64,000 bases of DNA from Phyllostachys edulis (Eukaryota > Streptophyta > Magnoliopsida > Poales > Poaceae): contig CM070561.1 of assembly GCA_036346405.1 (NCBI GenBank), positions 24,274,215-24,338,214 of the forward strand. Reading direction: 5' to 3'. The notes below the pieces were generated by a model. The model saw nothing but the letters and a program-made list of their open reading frames with translations. It was not told the DNA's origin and ran no database searches. Positions 52,261 through 62,677 of this stretch are shown piece by piece (within the stretch, counting starts at the first letter, position 1; each line of letters begins with the position of its first letter). Position numbers and translations under genes: made by a program.

Positions 52261-55200
52261 TACGGGACAAAGTCCCACTCTTCCTTGCACGTTACCCACT
52301 CCAGCGGCTCCTCGTCTGACTCCTTGGCAGCCACCAACTCCGCGTATTCTCTTTCCACAACCACGTCCTTAGGCGTACCGCGTGAGCTTGTTGAGGCCTC
52401 CAACGAGGCAGGGGCAGGGAAGATCCTCCAGCCGCAAATGCAACACCCCTCCACTCCCAAAAAGCCCGAATCTCCTCCTGTGCCCTCACAGCCTTCCGCA
52501 CTCGAAAACGGAAGAATGCTTTCACAAAGCCTGTCGGGTTAGCCTTCTTCCAATGTTGCCACTTTGCGCCATGACATACGAGGCTCCGGTAGCAGACCCG
52601 CAGAGGCCGATTCATCACAAGTGTGCGTTCGTCCTTCAACGCGCGCGTAGGGATAGTAGTCTTGGTCCTTCGCCCTATGAGCAGGTGAGGACCCCGTTGC
52701 ACGCCGCGCTTAAACAAGCATCGTTCACCCTGTAGACCACGAGGGCCAACTTTAAACATGAATCAAAGATAGGGGAAAACACGCACACCATCCAGAAGTC
52801 CTGCTCTAGGACTTTGCTCGCCTTCCACGTCCGGCGATGCGCAGCAGCAACCTCCTCAGCAATGGCCACGGCAACGGACCAAGTGCTGAGGGCATCCAAG
52901 TGAGCGCACCCCGCCTTGTCGAGGGATGTGAGGGTCGTCAACCAAGCGGCCTTCACACAATGATCGCCATTGGCACGAGCCACGAGCACACACACTTCGC
53001 AAGCGCACTAGAGGCGCTCCAAAGTAATGTCCATCTCGGCCGGACAGTGGCACCTCACCGAAGGAACAGCACCAAGCTCCATCACAGCATCCTCCAAAGC
53101 CTCCATCGCTTTCCAGGTAGAAAGACCAATGGAGGTTGACAGCTCCCTCTCCGCCTGGACTTCTTCCTCGAGGGTGGCTCGGACGCTCTGAAGACTCTGC
53201 ACTTCATCCTGAAGTGTAGTGTGTTCCATAGCCGCCTCCACCAGTTCACCCCGAAGTATAGTACGCTCGGCCTCGAGGGCTGCCACCTGCGCCTCCAAAG
53301 CCTTCACCCTCTCAGAAAGAGTGTCGCGTTCTAGCTCAAGACCTTGTTCCGGTCAAGCTTCGCATCAACCCTCTGCTAAATCTCCACGTAGCCTTGGGAG
53401 ATATCAGCATTTAGGGCCCGTGACAACATCAACGTCTGCACGCGCAACAAAATGTCAAGGGGTATACAGGCAATAGATAAGGCAATGAAGAGTGCATGTG
53501 GCGCGCAAAACTAACCTTTGTAGCATTTTCCTCGATGCTAGCAAACATGTCCTTCAAATAAGCCTTTCAAGAAGCTCCGCGACAAGCAAGCAGGCAAAGA
53601 AAATCAGCAACCGCCAAGAACAACAAAGAAGACCGTGCTCACTTTGAAATCGTTTTGGCACATCGGACCAAGGTCCACCGTGCCCATAGCTCTTGCAGCG
53701 GGTGCGGCTGAAGGTGCCGACTCGAACCCTTCCTCGACATCGTCGTGGCCACCGCCATCGCTTAGTGCTGAGAAACCACCAAGTTAAAAGTGCTAGCCAG
53801 TGCAAAAAAAAAAAGCTCACCAGCAGCCAAGCGCGGGGTAGCAGGGACATCTCCGAGGCCCTCGGGGCCCGCTCCATAAACATGCAACGGAGTAGCCCCA
53901 CTGGAAGACTCCACCACAGCAAGACCCGTTAAACCGATCGTACCTATCGCCTTGTCCACCTACGACATAGTACGACCGGTGACCCAGTTTCAACACCCTC
54001 CGCAGGCGAAGCAGAGGACGAGCTGCTAGGCGTGGAGCACTCAACCCGCTCCGTGTAGCCTTCGATCAGCTTCCGAGTCAGCTGCTCCTCGAAGTCCTCC
54101 AGACTTCGTGACAAACCCATACCATCACAAGGCCGGACGAAGCAAAGAGGAGCCGCGGCAATTGGTCCCGCGATTCGACTCGGGCGGCGTGCTGCTTTCT
54201 TCTTCCCATCGATCGTGGTCGGCCATGAAGGCGATGAACCGACGCCATCATACGTCGCGATTCAAATTGAGGCTCCCTTACAACCACGCGACGCCTCGAG
54301 TGCTCTTCGCCAGTATAAGGGCCCAACAAAACCTCCGCGGCACGCGACGCCTCGGCGATGGGTAACACTGGCAAAAACAAGCCCATTTGGGTTAGCACAA
54401 ACGTCAAAACAAGACAAGCCGAGAAAATAAAAAACATACCTTCGCGACCTCCCGTGGTAAGAGACGAAAGCCCCGAATCTGAAGCACCGAGTTCTAGCTT
54501 CCACTCCTTGGCCAAAGGCCAAATCCCAAAAGCGCAGAACTCCTCCACCAAGTCCCGCGTAGACAACCGCCTCGTCGTGTTAAGAAGGAGGTGAAGGAGC
54601 GCCTCCTCCCTCGAGCTAAGGTCAATCTCGGGAGTGGATCTCAACTGAATCAACCCGCCCTGAGATCGAAGACCATCCTTCGCTGGACTGGTGTGGTAGA
54701 ACCACTTCCGTGTCCAGTCCGTATCCCAGCGGTTGCACGCCGCCGAAGTAGGAACATACATTTGGCACCGCAGCTTCGATTGGAAGTTGACGTTAACAAA
54801 ATTAAGTGTCTCGCTTGAGCTCTTCTTCTTCTTCGGCTGACAACGCCCGTCGTGAAGATAGGCGAAGAGATGACCCTCGCCCCCCTCGACACTTACTCCG
54901 GCAGACCTCAGCATCCACTAGAAGACACCAAGCTTTACGATGGAGTTGGGCGTCAATTGCGCCAACTCCACTCCTTACAGTTGCAGCACCTCCGAGACCA
55001 TATCGACACAGGGAATCTGAAGGCCCGCATCAAGATACGCAACAAAAATAACCGCCTCGTCTCCCCAGGGAGTAGGAACAGTCTCCGACCTAGGAGCGCG
55101 GACCTTCGCAAGATCCTCGAGCTTGCCCTCACCCACGAGAGTCTCGAGAACAAGCCTCGTAACAGTTGACCTCCCCAGGTCGCTCGTATACGCAGGATCA

Positions 55201-55340
55201 CCCCCTCCATCCTTGCTACACTTCGTCATACCTGAAGATGGCAAACCAAACCCTCGCAACTCCCCGAAGCGCCACACAGAAAGGAAGAGAACAAGAAAAG
55301 GACGCCAAAAAGAGAAGATAGCGATAGGGGGGCGGAACAC
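52261..55340 (-). pseudogene. Antisense extra ORF of the Tat element
   Basis: Reading on the minus strand from 55340, one frame runs to 54078 with only two stops, near 54975 and 54918. It contains AVIFVAYLDAGLQIPCVDMV, GVELAQLTPNSIVKLGVF, FAYLHDGRCQPKKKKSSSET and WDTDWTRKWFYHTSP. These fit the gypsy-associated 'plant transposon protein' family known from grasses. Further on, 53307-53008 is a coiled coil (EAQVAALEAERTILRGELVE), and 52995-52675 holds WLTTLTSLDKAGCAHLDALS. The orientation is opposite to gag-pol. Function is unknown; several frameshifts separate the blocks. Confidence 0.65.
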
Positions 55341-55703
55341 TTATTTATAGCCACCAAGAACACCAACAGACGAAATGGGGGGGGGAACCAAAGAGCCATA
55401 ACCCAATACAACATTGACACATGGCAAATATCACCACACTAATGATACACAACAGGCACCCACCGTGCACACCCCCCAAGGGGACGTCATCATTGCAAGA
55501 ATGACGCATCAGGCCCGAGAAGGCGCCAGCACCATTAACCGCCCGGCGCACACCACTCCACATGGAATTCGAGGCAAACCACCCCACCACCAGAAAACTG
55601 GACAAAAAACTTTGCCAGGCTGAAGGGGACGGTGTGCCTGGACCCTTCGAGGTAAAGGCGCGGTTTCAGCCATGATGAAGTAAGACATCGACCGTGAGAG
55701 GCT
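55341..55703. other. Leader of the antisense ORF / 3' untranslated region
   Basis: AT-rich near 55341-55460, with a TTTATAGCC run at 55343 that could, on the minus strand, be a TATA-like GGCTATAAATAA for the antisense ORF. No clear polypurine tract was found before the 3' LTR. Confidence 0.4.
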
Positions 55704-56504
55704 TGTCGTACGGGTAGCTCACCGACTCCAACGACCTGGCGAACAATACCGAAGCAGCAGAAGGCCCCGGGGGTGCTTGCCCGAAGGTTACAGGAGGTAC
55801 CCCGAGGGCGGCTCGGAGCCTCTGGGGGGTGGCCGAAGGCCTCCTGAAGGGTCAGCCGAAGGGTACAGGAGGTACCCCGAGGGCGGCCCGGAGCCTCCGG
55901 GGGGTGGCTGAAGGCCTCCCGAAGGGTCGGCCGAAGGGTACAGGAGGTACCCAGAGAGCGGCCCGGAGCCTCCGGGGGGTAGCCAAAGGCCTCCCGAAGG
56001 GCCTGCCGAAGGGTACAGGAGGTACCCCGAGGGCGGCCCGGAGCCTCCGGAAGGTCGCCAAAGGCTACCCAAAGGGTCGGTCGAATGGTACAGAAGGTAC
56101 CCCTAAGGGCGGCCCGAAGCATCCGAAGGGTCGGCCGAAGGGTGTCTAAAGCAGCCCCGCCAGGAGCGAAGAGAGAAGACAGGTGGACCTGGTACACTGG
56201 CTAGATGAGCCAGGTCCACGTAAGCCCACCATAGACCGAAAGCTATGCGTAGGGGTAGGAAAGGACCCTGCTGTCCCTATGCTAGTAGTACCCTTGTAGG
56301 GGTAGACATGTAATCTCGTGTGCCCTGTTAGTTGGCTATAAATAGCACTCTACCCCCCTGTAACAGGGATGGACTTTTTTCTGAAGATATAAGAATACAG
56401 CACACTTCCTGACAACTAGTCCCCCTCTTCGGGGACCCTTCGGATACCTCACGTATACCGGGGGTCCCCCTTTTATTTACTGTCTGGTCCTTTTTGCTAC
56501 GACA
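55704..56504 (+). repeat. 3' LTR of the Tat element, 801 bp, with a 75-bp repeat block
   Basis: The ends TGTCGTA / TACGACA form a perfect 7-bp inverted repeat. Five units of exactly 75 bp start at 55783, 55858, 55933, 56008 and 56083, each opening GAAGGGTACAGGAGGTACC or a variant. TATAAATA lies at 56337. Confidence 0.9.
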
Positions 56505-57067
56505 ATCGGAACTTCCCAGCTTAAAATCTTGTGAGGGTGTATATTTTTATCTGCTTGAGTTATATAGTACTGTCTTTGGTTTTTATTCTAAATGAACAAC
56601 CGAGAGGTAAGACAAGACAACCATCCATTAAAGAAAAGGTTTAAAAATGATGCGGCAAACCCTCCAGGTACAATCTAGTTTTAGCAAAAGAATGAAAGGA
56701 TTAGTGCAGGAAAAACACAAATAAACATCATACAGAAATGCAACTTATCCGTACGACTGATTTGTCAGTGTGATTAGCAACTCAGTTATCCACTTGCGCA
56801 TTTTTTTAAACCTATTCACCCACGGAATTAATATCTGACTAAATCCTTTGATTTGTTTTTCCGCTAAAGAAATAGAACATGTTTTTGTTATTCTTACCTT
56901 TGTTCATACTTGCAGGTTTTCCTCCACCCTGTGTACATCAATCTGCAGCTTGAACCCTTTTCTGTACCTTATATCCATCTTCAATCTTGACCGTTGTGAA
57001 GAACACACAAAGATCACCCTCGCAGACTCCATCTTTGCTTGGCCTATCACAAGAATCTTAATAGTTC
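56505..57067 (+). other. Upstream region of the resistance gene, left of the solo LTR
   Basis: AT-rich sequence without repeats. It starts with the Tat target duplication ATCGG and ends with AGTTC (57063-57067), the solo LTR duplication. It is continuous in the ancestral arrangement with 58819-58860, so it should hold the promoter and part of the first, untranslated exon. A C/T-rich stretch at 56920-57050 could be transcribed leader. The promoter itself cannot be placed. Confidence 0.45.
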
Positions 57068-57791
57068 TGAGAGACCATGTGGTCGTGTCTCCATGATAGT
57101 GATGAGTAATTGACAAAGGTTTTAGGTCAGTCGAGTTTGGTTTGTGTGGTCGGACCTTGTCGCTGTAACGGTTCACGCTGCTGTGAAGTCATTCTCGGCT
57201 GTCAGAAAATCGAACGACCGGCGTGTTATGGGCGGTAACGACCGCAGGCGGTTGTACCGATTGGTAAATGGCGTTGAAGAATTCCAGAGAAGTTGTCTTT
57301 TCGAGTTCGTCTTCATTGGAAATCGAACGATCGCAGTATTGAGCGAGACGACCGAGTGCGGTTGATCCGCCGGTAACATGGCGGTTGTACCGATTGTATT
57401 GTGAGGTTCGCCATTTTGGTGATTTGAGTTTTGGGATAGGTCATATCCATGTGTTCATGCATATGTGTTGCATATTGCATGTTTGAGCTAACGTTAGGTC
57501 AAGTTGTGAAGAACTTGTTCCGGTTTCGTGTTTCTTGTCCGTGTGGCCGCAGGACGCCGAGTGGAGTTGTGGTGAGACACGGTGGACCGGACTAGGCATG
57601 TGGCGCCGAGGTCGAACGGTCGGGATGTGTCAAGATGACGTGGACTCGAGGTGGTTGCGAGGCGGCGAGACAAGGAGCGCTGAAGCTTCCGGAAGAAGTG
57701 TAGGGCGAATCGGAAATTCGCAAAGTCGCACAAGCGGAGCGGGCTCCGTTGGACTTAGCGGGCGAACGGGAGGAGACCCGCTAGCCAAGGC

Positions 57792-57799
57792 TATATAAA
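57792..57799 (+). promoter_or_regulatory. TATA box of the solo LTR
   Basis: TATATAAA in the middle of the solo LTR, pointing toward the resistance gene. Transcription from here could supply the gene's leader. Confidence 0.55.
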
Positions 57800-58522
57800 G
57801 GATTGGAGGGCTGCATGCCCTCTTGAGCACTTGGGTGGAATTAGGGTTTTAGAGTCAAAAGAGGCTTTGTGGTTGTTTCTCTTTGCTCTTTAGTTGTTGA
57901 GAGTGGAGGTGTAGGCAGAGGTGTGCTCCTCGCTTGTGCCCTTCTTGGTTTTGTGTTCATCTCTCCTCAAGAATGGATGAGTGTTTGTTCTTGAGTTGTG
58001 AGAGTGAGGAGATGGATTGAGCTTACATGTAATCATCCTCCGGTTCTAATGTCCATGCGTATGGGGATGTATCTCTTTGTATTTCGCTCTTGATTCAATG
58101 AATGGAAATCAAGTTTTCTTCTTTTCGTGCTCTCTCGCTCTTCGCTCTCCCTTTTGTGATTTTTGGGGCTTTCTTCAATTCGGGAGTTTTTGCTTGGTTC
58201 TTCCTCTTGATCTTGCTTGTGGGACATGTGAGAACCTATCTAAGGTCATCTAGATCATCATCCACCTACGAGCAAGTCGTTAGATCAAGTTTTGCTTTTT
58301 GCCCGGTTTTGAACCCACCTTCGCTCAAATGCAAAAGGATAGGAACCTTGGCATGGATCTCTGAAATCGTTGCTTGGAATAGGTTCCTAATATCTTCGTG
58401 AAGGTGTGGTTCAATTTTGGTCAAGTTTGGCGCCAGAGATCAAAAGTTACGTTGATTTTCGCTTTTGAAACCCGAGCGGATTTTGCCTGCTCCAGACAAT
58501 CGGATGAACCGGCTTAACATCG

Positions 58523-58548
58523 CGGTTGTACCGACTGCGGTACAACCG
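58523..58548. repeat. Perfect 11-bp hairpin in the solo LTR
   Basis: CGGTTGTACCG, loop ACTG, CGGTACAACCG. Neighbouring copies of the same motif lie at 58497-58620 and 57243-57394. Confidence 0.85.
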
Positions 58549-58860
58549 GTCATTTGCTCGCGGGTTGTAGCCGATCATGGTACAACCGCCGCTTGCTCGC
58601 GATTGTACCGATTGTCCTAATTTGTTCGGCTCTTCCTCGCTTTTTGTTTGTCGAGCTTTGGGGGTGAGGTGGATTCAACATAAGACTTCCTCGTGCTTAA
58701 TCATTGATCTTCATAGCTCTCATAGCTATTGGAGTGATTTATAAGTTGAATCCATTCTTTGCGAAAAAGATTCGGTGCTCCTATTCACCCCCCCTCTAGT
58801 CGCCTTTCCGGTCCTTCAAGTTCATTACATTTTCTAAAACTGTTAAGGCCAAAAGAGAAG

Positions 58861-58962
58861 GTAAGTACTTATTATTCAACCTGTTTACGATCCTCTTTTG
58901 ACTCTTACCATCGCTAAGTGCCGCTCACTAAGAACTAATTAAGAAAAATATTCTGTTTTCAG
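58861..58962 (+). other. 5'-UTR intron of the resistance gene
   Basis: It starts GTAAGTAC after AGAGAAG and ends TTCTGTTTTCAG. The acceptor is conserved in the paralogue at 19526 (TTTTGCAG). The intron is 102 bp and lies 39 bp before the start codon. Confidence 0.65.
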
Positions 58963-59001
58963 GGCTTCCTCAAGGGTGTTTTTCTTTTGCTGCTTACAAG
59001 A

Positions 59002-61880
59002 ATGGCATATTTGGTTGGCATAGTCAACACTATCATTACACCGTTTTACAATATCGTATTCAAACATGTCATGTATCCCTTCACAGCTAGCCGAAACGTG
59101 AAGAATCTCAAGGAAGCAACCCAGGGTTTGATCGCTAAGAGCAGTGATGTCCGGTACCAGATTGAGATTTCTGAGAGAACCGGCATGACAGCAAAGAATG
59201 AAGTGCAAAGGTGGCTTGAAAATGTGGACACCATCAGGTCCGATGAAGAAGCAATTAGTCAAATGTATGATCAGAGATGCAAAGTTTTTGGGTGCTTCTC
59301 TCTAAATTGCTGGTCAAACTACAAAATCAGCAAGAGTGCAGACAAGAAGCTTCTGAAAGCCCAAGAGTATGCCAAAATTGAAACTACTGTGGTTGCAATC
59401 CAGCCACTGCCACCATCTGTCCGAGAAATGCCTATCCCATCCAACAGACTGCTCAGTGAAGAGCTTAATATACAAGAGGCTCTCCGGTGTATTAGGAATT
59501 ACCCAGTAGGAATTATTGGTATATGGGGCCTAGGTGGAGTGGGAAAGACGCATCTTCTGAAGAAGATCAACAATTCCTTTGTTGGAGACTCTTTCTTTGA
59601 TGTTGTTATCTTTGTTACAGCCTCAAAAGATTGCTCAGTGGAAAAGATCCAAGCTGAAATAGTAAAGAAGCTCAACTTAAGAAAAGATGATGATGTAGAA
59701 TCTCAAGCCAATATCATTTCTGACTTCCTTCGCAAAAAGAGTTTTCTTGTATTATTGGATGACCTCTGGGAGCAGTTGGATTTGCAGGCAACTGGTGTCC
59801 CATATCCTCTTGGATTTGTAGGCCAACTCAAGAGGAAAGTGGTACTCACAACAAGGTCACGAGTTGTATGTGGCGCAATGATGGTCAGAAAAGAGATAAA
59901 AGTGGATTGCTTGAGAGAAGATGAGGCATTGCAGCTTTTTCAAGAAAATGTTGGTCAAGAGATTCTTTTTTCGAATCATCGCATTGGAACCCTTGCAAAA
60001 GACCTTGTAAAGGAGCTGAAGGGCTTGCCATTGGCTATAATAGCTACCGGAAAGGCAATGTATCCAAAGAAAGACCCAGGAGAATGGGAATCAGCTATTC
60101 ATCTACTGCGACGATCTGGCCATGATGTGGATGATCCCACGTCTATGGAAAACACAATTTTCCTCAAGTTAAAACTTAGTTATGATAGCTTAGGAAATGA
60201 TACCATGAGACGTTGTTTCTTGATTTTCTCATTGTGGCCAGAGGATTCTCCTTTGCTAAAGACGAGCTAATTCAATGTTGGATGGGTTTAGGTCTACTCA
60301 ATAAATGTGATATACAAAGTTCTTACAACGAAGGGTATAATCTAATAGGTCACCTTCAAGCAACATCTTTGCTAGAGGCTACTGAAGACAGTAGTCAGCA
60401 CGTTAAAATGCATGATGTGATTCGTAATATGGCAATATGGATATCTTGTGGTTGTGGTGAGAACAACAACAAATGGATTGTTCATGCAGCAATCGGCAAA
60501 ACTGTGTCTAGAAAGTGTATCCCTTGGAACAGAGTGGAATTTTTGTCTTTGATGGGCAATGAACTGGAAGAACTTCCATCTCTTGGTGGTGGTGTGAACC
60601 AAAACAGTCTGGGTAGTGTCAGATCTAAGTGTTGGCTAGGAACCTGTTCATCAGAACTTAAGGTATTGCTTCTTCAAGATAATAAGTTGAATGAAAAGGC
60701 ACTTGGAAATATTTACCTTTTCACTGCATTGACATACCTTGATTTGAGTCAGAATCGAATTGGTGTTATACCTACAGCACTATGTGCGTTGGCAGATCTG
60801 GAGTACCTCGACTTGTCATATAATCATATCAGTGAATTGCCTAAGCACCTTCAACACCTCATCAAGCTCAAATTCCTATATCTAAAAGGCAATCACATAC
60901 ACACAATACCAAAGGGCATCATATCGAGGCTCGAAGCATTGCAAGTACTAGACTTATTGTCTTCTGAGATATCAGCCCCTGTAAACTATACTCCATCATT
61001 ATTTCAAGAATTGGACATCCTAACTAACCTGAAATATGTGGGAATTGGGATTAAAGGTGATGCCGCATATGAATTGCTAAGGAAGTTTCCTAGCCTCCCT
61101 ATTAGATACATTCATCTAAGCAAGCTGATAGAGACACCATCATTTTGCTTCTTAGATGGCTGTTTCTCAAGCTCCTCGGTGCAAATGAGCTTACATGATC
61201 TGACAATTCGTAAGTGTTCTATAGAGCAAATAATGATAATAAAGAGTATGGAAGGAACGAATTGTCATTTTGACATACTCGATTCGCTCACATTTGACCG
61301 CTTGCGCAACTTAAAGGGAATAATTTGGAATGGAGTAGCACCAGAATCTCTTTTTCCAAGGCTAACTTACCTGGCAATTATACACTGCCACAAGCTTAAA
61401 CACATTTCATGGGCAATGTATCTGCCTTGTCTTCAGCGAATCGTTGTAAATGGTTGTGACAACATGAATCAAATCGTTCGAAGTGCAAAGAGCAATGATG
61501 TTGAGTCGGAATATGGAGGACAAGAGAGTCCGAAGACATCACTTGATGCCTTTCCTTGCCTCAGATACTTTGAGTTGCAAAACCTTCCTGTGTTGTTAAG
61601 CATATGCGATCCTGAGGTCACATTCCCATCCCTAGAAACCATGGAGATATCGTTTTGTCCAAAGTTGAAGAGACTTCCTTTCCTGATGCAAAGCATGCCA
61701 ATGAAATTGCACAATATTAGCATTCCCCTCGTTCAGATGAAATGGTGGGAGAGAATGGAATGGATTGACGAGGGTGTCAAGCGTGCCATACAACCTCTTG
61801 TTAATTCTGACATCTCCCATTGCTCGGAGCAAAATCTCATTTACTTGGTTAGCATCCTCACGACCAAAAATATCATTTAA
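59002..61880 (+). pseudogene. CC-NBS-LRR disease-resistance gene with one frameshift
   Basis: An intracellular immune receptor of the RPS2/RPS5-like coiled-coil class. The ATG at 59002 is chosen over the in-frame TTG at 58987. In the first frame: coiled-coil region residues 1-150; P-loop GLGGVGKT 176-183; kinase-2 VLLDDLW 250-256 (Trp is typical of non-TIR types); RNBS-B KVVLTTRSR; GLPL 341-344; RNBS-D FLIFSLWPED. A one-base loss near 60246 then shifts the frame to TAA at 60268. The second frame continues from KDELIQCW through the MHD motif (about 60408-60416) and about ten leucine-rich repeats (LTYLDLSQNRIGVIPTAL, LEYLDLSYNHISELPKHL) to TAA 61878. Total is about 959 codons, normal for the family. 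With the frameshift only CC and NB-ARC would be made. A sequencing error is possible. Confidence 0.85.
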
Positions 61881-62677
61881 CCATAATTAATTTTGTAGTT
61901 TTGATCTGTTTATACTTCATTAATTTGCAGTAGTAGCATTGGAGGTCTGGCCAAGATTATCATCGTATATATTATCCTCTGCATCTGCTATCTTCATCGC
62001 TGCCTCAGTTATGAGTACATGGAACTGCTCCAAAACATTGGTGGCATCTTGTAAGAGGCAGATTCATCTAATTTGTCATTCAGTTAACACTTTATATCTT
62101 TAATGGTCGATCAGATGTTTTATGTCGTGTACTTTATGTAAATTAAGTATCACTGTCTTTTTCCTAAAGAAATTAGCACTGGATCATCATGACTGGTGTG
62201 TCTTCATTCTGATAAATACAGAAACTTCTTAAAACGTCCACTGCAACTGTACTAACTAGCTGCTTCAACCATTATATATCACAAGCTTGAAAATGACTTC
62301 TCTACCAAATTTCCAAACTTTCTGTAAGCAGCTCTCCCTCTATCGTTACAGTTTCCTTTTCTATATGCTGTTGCCTGTCCTTTCACAAATCATATAATTG
62401 CTTCCAGATAAGCCACGGAGTAGTGTTTGTGTAGTTTATTCATAGCCATTTGTTGAGTTTCATGCACCAACCAATTCTCCCAAAAAGCTACATCTATTTT
62501 GTCCTATGTTCTTGCTTTCTTTTTTTCCTTTTATTTTTTGTGGCTCGGTGATGCCAAGGTGGAAGCAGTGCTTATCATGTTCAGTTTGTTGATCTACCAT
62601 GGTACTTGTTTCTTTCTTATGCCCACCAATTGTTTGATGTATTTACTCTCATTACGAGTAGTAAATTTCGTAGTGAT
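61881..62677 (+). other. 3' flank of the resistance gene
   Basis: AT-rich. TTAATTTGCAG at 61921-61931 could be a splice acceptor, so a small extra exon or 3'-UTR exon is possible. Nothing else could be assigned. It ends at GTGAT (62673-62677), the likely left target duplication of the next LTR. Confidence 0.4.

Larger units (their letters stand above)
44551..56504 (+). mobile_element. Tat-lineage Ty3/gypsy retrotransposon, nearly complete but defective
   Basis: LTRs (44551-45170, 55704-56504) begin TGTCGTA and end TA(T/C)GACA. The flanks GTCGG / ATCGG are a one-mismatch target duplication. Order: primer site, gag, protease, RT, RNase H, a second archaeal-type RNase H, integrase, then ~5 kb of extra sequence with two tandem arrays and a minus-strand ORF. 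The second RNase H, tandem arrays in the 3' untranslated region and an antisense extra ORF are recognised traits of the Tat lineage. Multiple stops and frameshifts mean it cannot make its own proteins. Confidence 0.85.
57068..58818 (+). mobile_element. Solo LTR, Sirevirus/copia type, in the resistance-gene leader
   Basis: It begins TGAGAGACCATG and ends GGTCCTTCA. The 5-bp duplication AGTTC (57063-57067, 58819-58823) is perfect. The end block CACCCCCCCTCTAGTCG matches the Sirevirus-like LTR end near 6340. It contains many CGGTTGTACCG motifs and TATATAAA at 57792-57799. At 1751 bp it has the expected length of a complete LTR. It has the same orientation as the gene and lies about 40 bp upstream of the splice donor. 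Confidence 0.85.

Noticed and set aside
58987..59001. Resistance-gene start at the TTG at 58987
   Set aside because: Plant genes start at ATG; the ATG at 59002 begins a typical CC domain and the five upstream codons overlap leader sequence shared with the paralogue.
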